Shown here one piece after another: positions 22,984 to 35,400 of a DNA stretch of 64,000 nt. The DNA lies in NCBI GenBank assembly GCA_964491875.1, contig CAZBIC010000033.1, positions 21,776-85,775 on the forward strand. The letters are read 5' to 3'. Under the pieces are notes generated by a model that saw nothing but the letters and a program-made list of their open reading frames with translations, had not been told where the DNA came from and did no database searches. Both the position numbers and the translations under genes were made by a program. This stretch comes from JADJPG01 sp964491875. GTDB lineage: Bacteria; Verrucomicrobiota; Verrucomicrobiia; Limisphaerales; JADJPG01. Each line of letters starts with the position of its first letter. The first letter of the stretch is position 1.

Positions 22984-25848
22984 TCACGGCCGCACGAGGC
23001 GGAAGAACGCCATCTCGGCCAGGATGGAATCCGGAAAACGGACTTCATTGAAGTTGCCGCTGATTGTGTAGGGTCCATCGAACCTGATCCATACTGAAGC
23101 GGGCTGAAGTTCTGAAGTTCCTTCCAGCACGTATCCGCGAGCATCCTTGTCCCAGAAGACGACCACATCATCCGCGTCCTGCCGGATTCGGAGCGCGGGC
23201 GGAGCGGTGCGAACCCGGATGGAGCCGGCGATGTCAATCGCGTCGCCGAAGGTGGTGGGCAGCCGTATCGGCATGCCGACACACTCGGTCGCGTCCGGAC
23301 TGAGAGGAATGATCCACAGACCGTTCACGCCACCAATCGTGCCGGCGCCGATCAGAGCGTCGCCTTCAGGCGACCACAGTGCACCGAACGGGAAGCCGTT
23401 GGTCGCGTCCATGAATCCGGTGATCTGGCTGAGCCCGGAACCATCAGCGCGGAGCGTGTAGAGATTCTGTCCGAAACCCGTTCCCGCTCGAACGTCAGCG
23501 AGCGACAGACGGTTGCCATCCGGAGACCAGTTTGCCCACGCGGGACCAGTGATGCCGAGGGTATAGCGATCGCGAGTGGTTCCGGAGGGATCGGTCTGGT
23601 AAAGGCCGCGGTTGGGTGCGGCGTTGAGATTGTGGAACGCGAGCCGTCCATCGAAGGGATTCACCACCGGCGCGTCATCGAAGCAATCGTTGCCCATCGG
23701 GAGATCGGTCACCATCCCATCGAGACCGATCTTCAAGATCATGCATTCGTAGTCGAACACGAGGCCGGAGCTGTCGTTCAGCCAGTCGTAGTGGACGACG
23801 AAGTTTGGGTTGGTGAAGAGGCGGCGTTCCTCGCCCGTGGTGAGATCGCGCAGCCACAGATTTCCAAGTGACAGGAACGGCGCGCCTTCCCGGGTGAACG
23901 CCAGCCAGCGACCGTCTGGCGACACCCGCGGCCGGGTTCCCTCGGCGATGAACGTGTCGCGGGTGCCATCGAGATGGATCGCCCACACGCTTCCGGTCGA
24001 GCCGGACTGGCGTCCGTAGAAGATTGTTCCGGTGGTCGAGATCTGGAAGCCGCCGCCATTGGTGCCGCCGTTCGAATTCGTCGCGCCGCCGCTGATGTTG
24101 TTTGTGTCGAGCAACGGCGGCAGCGTGCCGCCGGAGATGGTGTAGGCGGCCTGGAGAACGGAGCCACGCTCGCCGGACTGCGTCTGGCCATAATAGGCGA
24201 TCGTGACGTTGTTGCTAATGCGAAGAGGCGAAACATATTCGGTCCAGGCCGAGCCGTTGACGCGATAGTAGGCGGTGTCGAGCGGGTTGACCTTGCTGAG
24301 TGAAACATCGATGGCGGCCGAGTAGGCACCGGGTGCCGGCGAGATGTTGATGCGCGACGGATCAGCAGCGCGCGGTGCGGAATAGCTGAAGAGCGAGATG
24401 GCCGGGTGATACTGGTTGGCGAGCCCGAAGACCGTTCCTGATGGCGGCGCGCCGAGGGTGTTGGTGATGGCGCCGCCCAATCCGGTGGTGGTTCCCTGAT
24501 CCACCTCCGCCCGCACGCGTACGGTGCCCGGCAGTCCGCTCAAGGCGGTCGTCCATTCGCCGCCGTTCAGCGAGGCGATGAAGCCCGCGCGAGCGTTGAC
24601 GAATGGTTCGGTGGTGAAGAGCCAGACATTGGCGCGCGTTGCGGCGGTGCTGGGCGCCGACAGGGTGCTGGTGCTGCTTTGCACGTAGCCGGTGTTGTTC
24701 TTCGTGAAGATCTGGGCCTGCGCGGAGGAGAACGTGTTCGACACTCCCGTGAGCAAAGCGAACCGGCCAATGCCGAGCGGCACCGCGCCGTTCACCACGT
24801 TGCCGCTGGCGCCAAGACCGAGTCCGTAGGCGACTTGCAGCGTTCCTCCGGTGGACGGAGGACGCAGTCCGGAAACCACGCCGTCGCCGAAGCGAATGAT
24901 GGCGACGCCATTGGTGCCTTCGTCGAAGTAGTAAATTTTTTCCACCGCCGAGGGAAAACTGGTGACCATGGGAGCGCCGAACCCGATGCCGCTCCCGCTG
25001 TTCATCAACGCCTGCACGGTGACGTTGGATTCTCCCGGAACATAGAACAGCACTTGAGCGTAGGTCTGGTTGTAAAAGCGGCCGGCGACAAACTCGGTGC
25101 CGGCGGGCAGAAGTGTGCGAGTGAGCATGGGCGTGCTGGTGTTCGTGTAGGCGTAGGCCAGGAAGGTATCATTGCTCCCGCGCCGCATCGCGGCCAGCAG
25201 CGTCACATCGTTGTTGCTCCTCTGAAATTGAGTGGCGCTTTCCAGAGTGCCTTCGGACGCGATCTGATCCTGGAAGAACGCCTGGCCATCCAGAATCGAA
25301 TAAGTCAACAGGTCGAGCAGCGTGAGTCCCGGGTCGTGGGTGCCGGTTGCAAGCCAGTCGGTGTTCTGCCCGGGAATGGCTGTGCCGTACGGATTTTCCA
25401 GTGCGACCATCATTGAGAGATCAGCATGCGGTGGATGAATGACGATCGGTGTGGTGACGACTCCCGGCGTGGATAGGTCAATGAGGTGAACTCGATTGAA
25501 GTTCGGTGAGGTGACGGCAATCGCGTCGCGACTCGCCTGCAGGAATCCGCCCACGGCCATGCTGCTGGCGTGCGGAACGCGTGTGGGCACAGGTGCCGCC
25601 CACGCCAGCGTGCCGTTCGCCGCCTGATAACCCACTCGGACATTGCCGGTGGCCTTGTCGAGAACGATGGCGTCTAAACGTCCGTCGCCATTGCAATCGC
25701 CGGAGGCGAGAAGTTCCGTCGCCGTTTCGGAGACGGTGGCCGCCGTCGCGCCCGTGATAGCCAGGAGCAAGCCCGCCAGCACGTCGGCGGTGCGACGTGA
25801 AAATGTTCTGCGGCGAACTGTTGAGCTTCGATTGAACGAGGTCTTCAT
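22984..25848 (-). CDS. Secreted FG-GAP / TolB-type propeller protein
   Basis: A 954-aa exported protein. ATG 25848 gives MKTSFNRSSTVRRR and a signal core VLAGLLLAITGATAA. Then SGDCNGDGRLDAIVLDKATG is an FG-GAP calcium-binding repeat. The N-terminal half looks like an FG-GAP propeller. Near 575-640 a CHB_HEX_C-like domain appears (PAPGAYSAAIDVSLS, YYRVNGSAWTEYVSP). The next part is a TolB/PD40-like propeller (SPDGRWLAFTREG, NWSPDGNRLSLADV, LWSPEGDALIGAGT). It ends with VVVFWDKDARGYVLEGTSEL...FFRLVRP, the C-terminal module shared with other exported proteins. It starts 10 bases after the preceding gene, clearly co-transcribed. Function unknown. Confidence 0.82.
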   Translation of the reverse strand: MKTSFNRSSTVRRRTFSRRTADVLAGLLLAITGATAATVSETATELLASGDCNGDGRLDAIVLDKATGNVRVGYQAANGTLAWAAPVPTRVPHASSMAVGGFLQASRDAIAVTSPNFNRVHLIDLSTPGVVTTPIVIHPPHADLSMMVALENPYGTAIPGQNTDWLATGTHDPGLTLLDLLTYSILDGQAFFQDQIASEGTLESATQFQRSNNDVTLLAAMRRGSNDTFLAYAYTNTSTPMLTRTLLPAGTEFVAGRFYNQTYAQVLFYVPGESNVTVQALMNSGSGIGFGAPMVTSFPSAVEKIYYFDEGTNGVAIIRFGDGVVSGLRPPSTGGTLQVAYGLGLGASGNVVNGAVPLGIGRFALLTGVSNTFSSAQAQIFTKNNTGYVQSSTSTLSAPSTAATRANVWLFTTEPFVNARAGFIASLNGGEWTTALSGLPGTVRVRAEVDQGTTTGLGGAITNTLGAPPSGTVFGLANQYHPAISLFSYSAPRAADPSRINISPAPGAYSAAIDVSLSKVNPLDTAYYRVNGSAWTEYVSPLRISNNVTIAYYGQTQSGERGSVLQAAYTISGGTLPPLLDTNNISGGATNSNGGTNGGGFQISTTGTIFYGRQSGSTGSVWAIHLDGTRDTFIAEGTRPRVSPDGRWLAFTREGAPFLSLGNLWLRDLTTGEERRLFTNPNFVVHYDWLNDSSGLVFDYECMILKIGLDGMVTDLPMGNDCFDDAPVVNPFDGRLAFHNLNAAPNRGLYQTDPSGTTRDRYTLGITGPAWANWSPDGNRLSLADVRAGTGFGQNLYTLRADGSGLSQITGFMDATNGFPFGALWSPEGDALIGAGTIGGVNGLWIIPLSPDATECVGMPIRLPTTFGDAIDIAGSIRVRTAPPALRIRQDADDVVVFWDKDARGYVLEGTSELQPASVWIRFDGPYTISGNFNEVRFPDSILAEMAFFRLVRP

Positions 25849-25858
25849 CGCGTCTTTC

Positions 25859-28800
25859 TCAAAGGCTGCCCAGGGGGATTTCGACTTCGCCCGCCGGGAT
25901 GATGTAGTCGACTTCACGGTTGGCCTTGAAGCGAACAACGAAGTAGCGGTAGCGCGCCCCGAGCAGGACGGGTTGCTGGTCGCGGAGATACATGTAGTAG
26001 GCGCCGTTGGGCAGGCCGCGATCGAACTCAAACCGGGTCGCAATCAAACGATCCAAGATATACACCTTGAAGGCGTCTCCCTGAAAATTGAACGTGCTCC
26101 ATGGCACGCGCTCGATCATCGGACTCACCTGCGTGACGTCGCCGGACACTTTTGGGAAAAGCGAGTTGGTCACCTGCTGCCGGTAGGCGACGATGGGCAG
26201 CAGCAGCTCGCCGGAGCGTTCGGGATTCGGTGTCTGCCGTTTGAAGATGTGACTGTTCGGATCGCTGCTGACCGACTGGCTCCGATAGTAGTAGGCATAG
26301 TTGGTGTCGCCGACGTTTTCGATGGCATCAAGGATGTTCGGCAGTTGACCAATACGGATGCCGATCGGGTAGCGACGATCTTCGAGCTTGTTGTTCTCCG
26401 AATTGGTGAAGACCACGACTGTCACCCGGGCGTCAAACGACTGAACATCCGGCAATGGACGCGCAGGCCAAGGGACCAGTTCCACCGGCGGCGGCGTCTT
26501 CCAGGTGAAATCCCAGGAGGTTGACAGGTCACTCTCGCCGCCTTGCTCATCGAGGGCCTGGACCGAGATTTGATAAGGTGTGTCGGCGTAAACGTTGGCC
26601 ACGAGTTTGAACTGCGGTCCGGGACCGAATCCCGCACTGATGCTCGGAGTCAGTTTCACCTCGTTGTAGTTCATGACATCGCGCAGCGCGAAGGTGCTGA
26701 CCTGTTTCTTGATACCGCTGTAGTAGCCGGTGACCAACTTGGTCAGGTCGAACTTCAACTCGGCGCTGAACAAACCGCCGCTGCCTCCCGACGGCGCGCC
26801 CGGCCCGGTCTTGATGTAAACACGGAAACGATGGACGCCGGCCGTCGGACAGAACCAGTTCAGTGCGACCTGTGGCGAGGCGGGCGTGCCAATCGCTTGC
26901 GGTTCGGCGAGCGTGGGCGCGGGCGGCTTCGGCGGCTTGACTTCCTTGCAACCCAACGCAGCCATTGGACTGGGGTTGCCGTGCTCGTCGAGCAATTGCA
27001 GAAAGTAGCACAGGCGGGATGCGGCGGCCGGCATGGTGTCGTCCTTGCGCGCGATGCGGCGCAGGGGCAGCAGCGGATTGTGCCGGATGGCACCTTGCGA
27101 AATGAGGGTAAACGGTCCGTCGTTCACCGTGCGATAGAGCCGGTACTCCCGCGTTCGCGGAGTGGTGGTGAACTCGATCTGCAACGGAGCGACCCTGCCA
27201 TCCACGGCCGCCGAGGTGATGTGCTGCACGCAGTCGGTTTCGTCCGGGAGAGAAACAATGCAGCCGCGAAATGCCGGGAGCGGGGCGACGAGACATTCCG
27301 GATACGAAACGGAATACACGCCATTCGCATCCGGGAACGCGACCGCCACGTCCATCCACACGCCGCTGTTCGGCCCGTTGCTCGCCGCCTGGACCAGCAC
27401 CGGCAAGGTGCGTGTGTGATTGAATCGCATCGTCACCGTTCCACTCTCGTCCGAGACGGGATCGAGGGCCGGGGCGCAGAAATCATTCGCGCCACCGCCG
27501 GCAGCCGGCAGCAGCGGATCGAGATTGCTCATCGCGGTGAGCAGCAGTTGGCCGGCGAGGAACCCGATGTTCCAATACTCATCACCGGCTGGCGTGGAGT
27601 TATTGAAGAACGCTGGACGCGACACGGCGCCGTAGTAGTTCCCCACGGTGCAGGCGATGGAAACGGACGCCGCGCCAAGGTCACTCGTCGGCGTGTAATC
27701 CACCTCCACGGTGTCGCCACCGGGCGGGAAGTAGACCGGTCCGAGCATCGTGACGCCCACGTTGCTGTTCGTGATGGCGAACTGAACCCACGCGATGCCC
27801 GGGTCGCGGCGGACACACGCGAGCTTGTAGTTGAACCGATCGCGGGCTTCTTCCGGCACGGGCTGCACGTTAAAACTGTTGTAACGCACCGCTGGCGTGC
27901 CACAGCTGCCGCGCACCGTGCCGGTGCCCGCGGCTGGTCCTTCACGCATGCGCAGCACCGCGGAGACAGGCGGGCTGTGCGGCGACGGGAGCGGATCGCA
28001 CGCGGCGATGCTGACGGCGCGGACGGTGTACCAGTAATTGCTCAATCCCGGCGTGACCGGCGCGGTCAGGCCGTTATCGAGATACGAGTTCGAGTTGGTG
28101 CCTGCGGAATGCGGCACGATGCCGATGCGGTTCAGGTCCGGCGGAAGGTCGGCGCGCAAGGCGTCGCCCGGATTCGGCCAGCGATAAATCCAGTATTGGG
28201 TGACCTGTTCGCTGGTGTTCGTCCGTTGCAGCCAAGCGACGCGGATGCGTTGCACGTTGGTGTTCGCGCCGCCCGGCAGCGGGAGGACTTGCACGACATC
28301 GCGCGCGCTGAGGTCGATGGGCGCGAGCGGTGGAATGCGGCGGCAGGCGCGGCCAAGTCCGCCTGGCGAAACCAGCCCGTCCCGACTCAGGACATCGCGC
28401 GCGGTGATGAAGTAGTAGAATTCTGCTCCGTCCGCGAACTCCACTCCGCCTGACTGGCGACGACCGTTGTTGTCCGTGATGAAGACCGATTCCCGATCCG
28501 CCGGATCATCTGCCGCCCCCGCGCCGGAACCAGCGGAGAAATCCCGCGTCGTCACGACTGGCCCTTGATTGATTCGTCGGAACGCCGGGTTCGCATAGAT
28601 CTGCGCCACGGTCGGCGGCGTGACGTGGAAGTTCGCGCTCTCGGCAGTCGCGCGTGGCAGACGCCAGACGTTGAATCCGTAGCCGAGCAGCGAGAGCCGG
28701 CGCAGGGCGTCGGGCGTGCCCCAGCGCAATCGCACCAGCAGATGATCATCTGGATGATTCGTGACGACCTGGAACGGACGTCCGGGCGCCGGAAGGACAA

Positions 28801-29458
28801 CGGGAGAACCCGGAACAATGGTGACGCGGCCGACGACATTGCCAGCGACGCCCGTCAGCGCGTTCACTTCACGCACCTCGTAGGTGGTCGTGACCGCCGA
28901 AGCCTCGGCGAACGCCTGGCCCAAGCACATGCGCAGTCCGGGATTGGCGACCGTGAGCAACGCCAGCGCGGCGGCGGATGTCGCATTCGTCTCCGCATTC
29001 TGGAACAGCGTGAGGACCTTCTGCGGGAGCGGTTGGTTTGTTATCCCGGGCACGCGGCGCAGCAGCATGTTGATGGCATCCGAAAGGCCATTGAGATCCT
29101 GGCCGAGCGCCGTGGATTGCGTGAGCAACGTGTTGACCGCCGCGGGGTCGGTCTGGCGAAAGATCGTTCCGCGCAGCGAATAGGTGCTGGCGCTGGAGGC
29201 GTCGCCGGGTTTGCCGTAGACGGCGAAGCGTTTGCCGCGAACGAGCGCCGCATCCGCAGCGCCGACGAGGACGAATGACCAGTCCTGGTTGGCGGGACTG
29301 CGATACGTGGTGCCGACCGTGAAGATCAGATCGTCCACCGGCGTTTGCGCGCGGGTGGCTTGCGGTGCGAGCAACGCGACCAGAAGCGCGAGCGCCGTCC
29401 AACGGGGATGGATGCGACGGGCAATGGAGTTCATGAGGCTGGAGGAAATGGTTTTCAT
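25859..29458 (-). CDS. Giant secreted protein with fibronectin III-like segments, function unknown
   Basis: A 1199-aa protein. ATG 29458 lies 2 bases after the upstream stop, giving a signal peptide with core WTALALLVALLAPQATRAQ. Segments resembling FN3 domains recur, for example APIDLSARDVVQVL...IRVAWLQRTN...YWIYRWPNPGD, SNYWYTVRAVS, and REYRLYRTVNDGPFTLI, RFRVYIKTGPG. A C-terminal tract with YRYFVVRFKANREVDY closes the protein. Cysteines are few. No enzyme motif was found. A second ATG at 29434 would also give the signal. It is tightly placed in the operon of 35937 to 22984, which suggests the encoded proteins act together, perhaps as one extracellular assembly. Confidence 0.8.
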   Translation of the reverse strand: MKTISSSLMNSIARRIHPRWTALALLVALLAPQATRAQTPVDDLIFTVGTTYRSPANQDWSFVLVGAADAALVRGKRFAVYGKPGDASSASTYSLRGTIFRQTDPAAVNTLLTQSTALGQDLNGLSDAINMLLRRVPGITNQPLPQKVLTLFQNAETNATSAAALALLTVANPGLRMCLGQAFAEASAVTTTYEVREVNALTGVAGNVVGRVTIVPGSPVVLPAPGRPFQVVTNHPDDHLLVRLRWGTPDALRRLSLLGYGFNVWRLPRATAESANFHVTPPTVAQIYANPAFRRINQGPVVTTRDFSAGSGAGAADDPADRESVFITDNNGRRQSGGVEFADGAEFYYFITARDVLSRDGLVSPGGLGRACRRIPPLAPIDLSARDVVQVLPLPGGANTNVQRIRVAWLQRTNTSEQVTQYWIYRWPNPGDALRADLPPDLNRIGIVPHSAGTNSNSYLDNGLTAPVTPGLSNYWYTVRAVSIAACDPLPSPHSPPVSAVLRMREGPAAGTGTVRGSCGTPAVRYNSFNVQPVPEEARDRFNYKLACVRRDPGIAWVQFAITNSNVGVTMLGPVYFPPGGDTVEVDYTPTSDLGAASVSIACTVGNYYGAVSRPAFFNNSTPAGDEYWNIGFLAGQLLLTAMSNLDPLLPAAGGGANDFCAPALDPVSDESGTVTMRFNHTRTLPVLVQAASNGPNSGVWMDVAVAFPDANGVYSVSYPECLVAPLPAFRGCIVSLPDETDCVQHITSAAVDGRVAPLQIEFTTTPRTREYRLYRTVNDGPFTLISQGAIRHNPLLPLRRIARKDDTMPAAASRLCYFLQLLDEHGNPSPMAALGCKEVKPPKPPAPTLAEPQAIGTPASPQVALNWFCPTAGVHRFRVYIKTGPGAPSGGSGGLFSAELKFDLTKLVTGYYSGIKKQVSTFALRDVMNYNEVKLTPSISAGFGPGPQFKLVANVYADTPYQISVQALDEQGGESDLSTSWDFTWKTPPPVELVPWPARPLPDVQSFDARVTVVVFTNSENNKLEDRRYPIGIRIGQLPNILDAIENVGDTNYAYYYRSQSVSSDPNSHIFKRQTPNPERSGELLLPIVAYRQQVTNSLFPKVSGDVTQVSPMIERVPWSTFNFQGDAFKVYILDRLIATRFEFDRGLPNGAYYMYLRDQQPVLLGARYRYFVVRFKANREVDYIIPAGEVEIPLGSL

Positions 29459-29460
29459 CT

Positions 29461-32400
29461 TCAGTCGATCGAGTAGTCGATACCGCCGTCGCTCACGGTG
29501 CCTTTGACCGTGACACCCACGCAGCCCGAGATGCAGAACGGGCAGGGCCCGAGCGAGCCGCACAAGTTGGCTTCGCCGCCAATGATGATTTCGTAACCGG
29601 CTGACCCAAACTCCGCCGAGGCGAAGAGTGCGAGATCCGCGTGGCCGGAGATAAGGCAGATCAAGCTGAGATCTAGCGCGAGCTTCTGGCGCATGCCGAA
29701 TTTGCCGGAGGTCGGTCCATCCGAGTAATACGTTGCGGTAGTGACGGTGGCCTCGGCGTCGAGGAAACAGTTCGACACGCCGAAGAGAATTTCCGAGAGC
29801 GAGAGTCCACCGCCGAACTGGACGTAGACGCCGCGGAAGCCAAGTGGATCACCAAGCACCTTGCCGGCTTCGGGATCGACAAAGAGGAGCGGGTTTAGCG
29901 AGCACGCCTTGCCGACGAACAATCCGGCGCTGATATCCACCGGGACGCCGATGATGAGGATCGTTCCGGCGGCCTTGGCGGCGAAGTAGGTTTCCAGTTC
30001 ACCGAACGCCATCGTGGCGCCGATTTCCTTCACGCTGCAGCCTTTGAAACCAATCTCGCCCTTGATGAGGATCAATCCGCCGACGCCGAGCACGTTGCCG
30101 CTCTGTTGCGTCCAGCGTGCCTCGATGGTGAGCGTGAGCGGCGTGGTGGCGACGACTCCCGGCCACTTCAACGGCACGTCCGCCGCGCCAATAATGATCT
30201 CTGCGGCGGGCGCGCCGGCCGGGATGCAGTCCTTGGGCACGGATTGTGAATCGAGTTCGCGAATCTCCATGTAGGCGTTGAAATCGATGTCGTCCGGGAG
30301 CTTGAGCTTCACCTTCGCGTCGAGCCGGATCTTCTTCATCGCGTCGCCGTTGAACGTCGGCGCACCACGAATCTGCGCGGAGGCCAGCGAGCCGCTCATC
30401 AGCCCCGGACCTTTCATCGCCGAGAAGATGCCGTCCTTTGCACCGGCGAAGTTATCCGCGAGCCCGTTGCGAATGGATTGATTGATCTGCTGGAAGATCG
30501 TTTCCGTGAGCTGGTTCACGATTACGTCATCCTCGTAGAGGAACTGCTTGAAGGTCTGTTGATACTTGGCGGGCAACGGTGAGCTGAGGAAGGCGGTGAT
30601 AAGCCGGTCGCTCAGCGCCTTCTTGGCGGCGGCGGGGTTGGCCGTGAAGTAATCGCGCGACGGCGTGATGACGCTGGCCATGAGGTTCGACACGCTCGTG
30701 CCTGCCAGTCGCGAGTAATCAGCGAGCTGGTTGGCGTTCGCGGTGACGGTATTAAGCGCCTTGCTGAAATCTCCGGTCACACCGCCGAGCTGGCTGCGGA
30801 CGGTGTTCAATTCGCGACGCACTTCGTTTACGCGCTCCCCCACTTTCTGAAGCGTGGGTTCGACTTCCTTGAGCAGCTCGTTCGCGAGCGGGTCGGCGAT
30901 GGCTCCAGCGATGCCGGCAAGCGCCCCTTGGTCCTGGGCGATCTTCTGCATGACAATGCGAATGACGTTGCGATTGCCGCTGCCGTCCTTCTGCAACATG
31001 CGGAGGAAAAGCCCGAGCGTATTGTCGATGTCGGTGAGTGTCTGGTTGAGCTGTCCGGCCACGCTGCTGGCCTGGCCCGCCACGCCGTTGATGTTGCGGA
31101 CGGCGTTTTGCAAGCCGACGGCGGGATCATTGATGATGCTGGCGATGCGGTTGTTGAAGTTCGCTGGGTTGGTGACGAGTTCGTTGGCGAGCTGCGTGTA
31201 GAGCGTTTCAACGACGTTGCTGAGTGCGGGCTCCAAAACAGGACGGAAGAAGCCGCTCATCTCGTCGCGCAACGTGCGTTGCATGCTCTGGAATCCTTTT
31301 GTCAGGCCAGTGGCGTCGACTGCGCCGCCGATGGCCTGGCGCAGGGCGTTGCTGATCGAGTTGAACGGGCCGTTGATCTCGTTGACGGCGTCATTAGCGA
31401 GATCGAGCAGCTTGAGGCGCGGGAGCTTGAGTTCGAGATCTTGCGCGAAGTCGAGGTCGACCTTGCCGGGTGTGAGCTCCTTCAGGCGGCTGTCGACGTT
31501 GATGATGGGCAGGATGACGGTCGAATCCTCGAAGGAGGCGAACTGTCGCAGGGTGGGATTCCAGACGAGCGGATAATCGAAGATCGCAACTTCGATCCAG
31601 TTCCGTTGTGCGCGCGGATGGAAGTCGAGCGCGGGCGAGTTGCGATACTCGCCGATGGTGATGGCGCGCGATCCGTCGACGCTGCGTTCGGGGAAGCCGC
31701 GGTGAGTGTCATCGAATTTTGCCTTGCTGAAATAGTCGTCCGCCCCGATCCGCCAACCGTATTGCGGACCGCCCTTATCCGTTGCACGCCAGCCGCCCAT
31801 GATGTCGATGCGCGCCGCGTCGGCGGTGATGGGCGTGACGTGGAGATGGATTTTGCTGTCCTCGAAGAACGGCAGGTCGATGCGGCCGGCGATGTTGTAG
31901 AACCCTTCGACGGGGCGACCGGGCGTCGCCCAGTTGTTGAAGTAACCTTCGCCCGCGGTGCTGATGGTGAAGAAGCTGCCGCCGGAACCTTGCAGCGAGA
32001 GCTGGCCGGGCAGCGGGAAACGGGAGTCCGCGCCGCGCACATTGTCTTGTTTCACTACAAGATTGCCGTTGGGCTTGAAGCCGAGTGAGGCGTGCAGCTT
32101 TTGCGGAATGAACGGGAGCTTGGTTTCCACGCCGAGCACGAGGAAGCGGTTGCTGACGGAGCACGGATCGCTGGCGCTCTCGCGAAAATCCATGCTGAGC
32201 GGAAGGAAGTCAGCGTTCCAATAGTTGAGATGTTTCTCGGGCGTGCTGGGCGGAAGCTGCGCGTCAGCCAGCGCGCCGCGACAGAGGAACTTCATGCGCT
32301 GGAAGTCCACGAGGAAACCGGCGGGCTGTTCGGGGAAGGTGATGCGACCGTCGGTGCGCGATTCCCAATTGTCGCTGTCGAGGTAGGACAATGCGAAGCG

Positions 32401-35400
32401 CGAGAATGTCATGTCGTAGCCCGAGAGCGGGAAGCTAGAGGGGAACGATGCGGCTTGATGGATGCCGCTGATGCCGCCGTAGCGCGCGTAGTATTTCGCC
32501 TGCGGCACGAGCGGATACCAGCCGGTGTCGCGACCGGCGAGCGTGCTGCGACCTTCGACGGGGCCGCGGAAGTTCACACCGCCGTAGTTGGCAAAGCCTG
32601 CGTCGTAGGCGGCGGTGCCGGGGCGTTCCGAAGTCGGATCGCCTGGATCGCCGTAGCCGGTGAAGAGCAGAACGGCCGGTCGCAAGGCGTTGTTGAGGGA
32701 CGTTTGGTCGCCGCGCAAAAACGTTCCAGGCATGTGATACGCGCCGGCTTCGACATCGCTGGTTCGTTGGGTGAATTGGTTAGTCGTGCCGGTGTAGCCC
32801 CACGTGAGGTTCTGGGCGGGCACGGTGCCGAGCGCGAGCAAGCCGCCGTCCGGTGTGAACTCGAGTCGCGGCGATGGCGTGGGCGCGAAGGGCAGGATCA
32901 CTGGCGGGAGGGTTACGCCGCTGCAATTCGTATCCGGACAATCCCGGCGATAGGGAATCGGGACATCACCCGCAAGCAGGAGATAGCTTCCACCACTGTC
33001 GATGAGGTCATCGAGAATTGCGAGGCGTCCGCCGGCCGAAGGCACCGGGCCGCTGTGTTCCATCCCGGTGTAAGGGAGATGCGGACGGAAATCCACTGCC
33101 GCGAGGTCCAGCTGCATCTGGATGCGCGCGGAGCCGTTGACGGGATCGGGCAGAATGTAGATCGGAATACCGGGAATCGCGGTGACGCCGCGGTAGAATG
33201 AATCGTTGGAGACGCGTTCGCCAGCAAGCGGGTTTTGCAGGAATCCGCGGTCGCGCTCCAGCCACTCATCCTCGATCGCACGGACGAATTCCGCGCTGGT
33301 GGCTTCGGGGAGATAAAATTGTCCGACGGCGACGTCCCACTGGATGGATGGCGCGGAGAAGAGGACTGGCTTGGTTTCCTCTGCGAAATGGAATTGGGTG
33401 GCGCCAGCGCCAAAGGTGGCGGGTTCGAAGATCACCGGATCCGAGGCCGGCTCGAAGAGCGCGTTCAGCGGAATGTTCGGCGCGATGACGTACGGATACT
33501 GCGCGCGAATCTCGGGGTTCGTCTGCACACCAAGACCCACCGGCAGGAAGGCGTAGAGGAAGGTGGCGGAGGCTCCGCTGGGACTCAGTGTGCCGATGGC
33601 GAGATAACGAACGCCAGCGGTGGTCAAAGGGGTGAGGTTTCCGATCGTGTAGGTTCCGTTCAGGTTGGTGGCGGTGCCATCGGGCGCGAGAGTGACGTTG
33701 ATCACGCCGCCGCCGCCGAAGGTGACTTCGGGCCTTAAGAGCAACTGGCCGGCGCCGGTGGGAAGCTGAAGTTGGGTGTCGAGAAAGTCCGGCGCGGACA
33801 CTGTTCCTGGCGCGGGCGTGTTCGCCAAGTTCTTGAACGTGGTGGGTATGTCGCCCGAATACAGCAGGCCGCTGAAGTGCAGCAATCGCCTCGCGCCTGT
33901 GGTGTCGTTGCCATCGTCGGTGAAGTCGCCGCCGTTCTCGCTATGCGAAACTGTGACGATTGATTCGTGAAGTTCGTTCACGGAGTCCAGTTGCGCTCCG
34001 TCCGGCTCGACGTTCAGGGTCGATGAGATCGACGCGACGGCACCGAAGAAGACGGGCTGTGGTTCGGAAGCGTTGTAGGAGGAGAGATTGAAGTTGCTGG
34101 GCGCGGTGTTGGGTTTGACGGGAATCGGCGACGCGGTGCTGCTGGTCTGCAACGCGGCGTCGAGCCGGGTGACGAGTGCGACGCTGGCGGGCGTGGGGCC
34201 GTAATCATGGAAGCGGCGGAAGAATCCGCGCGCGGCGACTTGGAAAGCGCTTTGGCCGGCGACGGGTGTGACCACTCCGGAGCTGTTGATGGCGTGGAAC
34301 CGCGTGAAGGTGGGAATGCCGGGCGCGGCGACGAGACGGACGCTGCCATCCCCGAGGAAGGCGGTGGAACCGGTCCACTGGGGATCGTTCACCAGATCTC
34401 CAGCGTGAGCGAGCCCGGTGGAATCCGACGCGCTGGCGCCGCTGGCTTCATCGAAGCGCCAGTAGGCAACGAGACCCGGTTCGCTGCCCGTGCGCAGGAG
34501 ATTGCGAGTGGATTGCAGTTCTGCGACGGACAGGGCTCGGTTCCACACGGTGACTTCATCGATGCTGCCGAGGAAGCCGTTCGGGTAGGTCCAGTAGCGG
34601 CCGATCTGAAGCGGCTCGGTGGAAGTGGTGGCGCCCGGCGTGCCGGTCCACGGCATGTTCGCTCCGGCAACACCGTCCACGACGATGCGTCCGCCGGAAG
34701 CGTCCACGACGAGCGCGATGTGATGCCAGTTGCCGTCGGCGATGAAACCGCCGTCGATGCCGAGCGAGCCGTCCCAGATGCGGTTCGAGGCATTGCGAAA
34801 GTACCAGCCGCGGACGCGCCCGTTGTAAACGAAGAGCGAGTAACCGTTCAGCGACGACTCGAAGTATTTGCTGACGATGCCGTCTGCGATGAGCGCGTTG
34901 CGCGACGTCTTCACCCACGCGGTGACGGTGAGCGGATATGAATTGAGATCAGGCGCATCCGGCACGGAGACGTGGTCGTCGACACCATCAAGCTTCAGGC
35001 AACTGCCAGCGATGGGTTCGAGGGCGACGGCGGCCTGCGATGTGACCCAGGCTGGATCGTTGACGAGAATTCCTTCGAATCCCGGCGCGACGGTATTGCC
35101 GGCGATGGCTCCAGCGGTTTCATCGAAGCGCCAGTAGGCGAGCAGTCCGTCCTCGGTGCCGGCGAGGCGACGGTGCTTGAGGTAGTTCACTTCTCCGCCA
35201 GTGAGGGCACGATTCCAGAGGGTGACTTCGTCGATCTGGCCATGGAACGATCCGGTGAACGGCACGCTGCCGACGGAGTATCGGCCAATGAGCAAAGGGT
35301 CGGCGCTGGTCGTGGCGCCCGGCGTGCCGTTCCAAGCCTGCGAGGCACGGAGATTGCCATCGACGTAGAGGGATCCGCCGTTGGGGCTGACGACAAACGC

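Noticed and set aside
26543..28453. 636-codon plus-strand open frame opposite the 1199-aa protein
   Set aside because: Long but Arg/His/Gly-rich and inside a gene with signal peptide and FN3-like segments on the other strand.
30928..32088. 386-codon plus-strand open frame opposite the 2158-aa protein
   Set aside because: Shadow of high-GC coding; no start context and no motifs.
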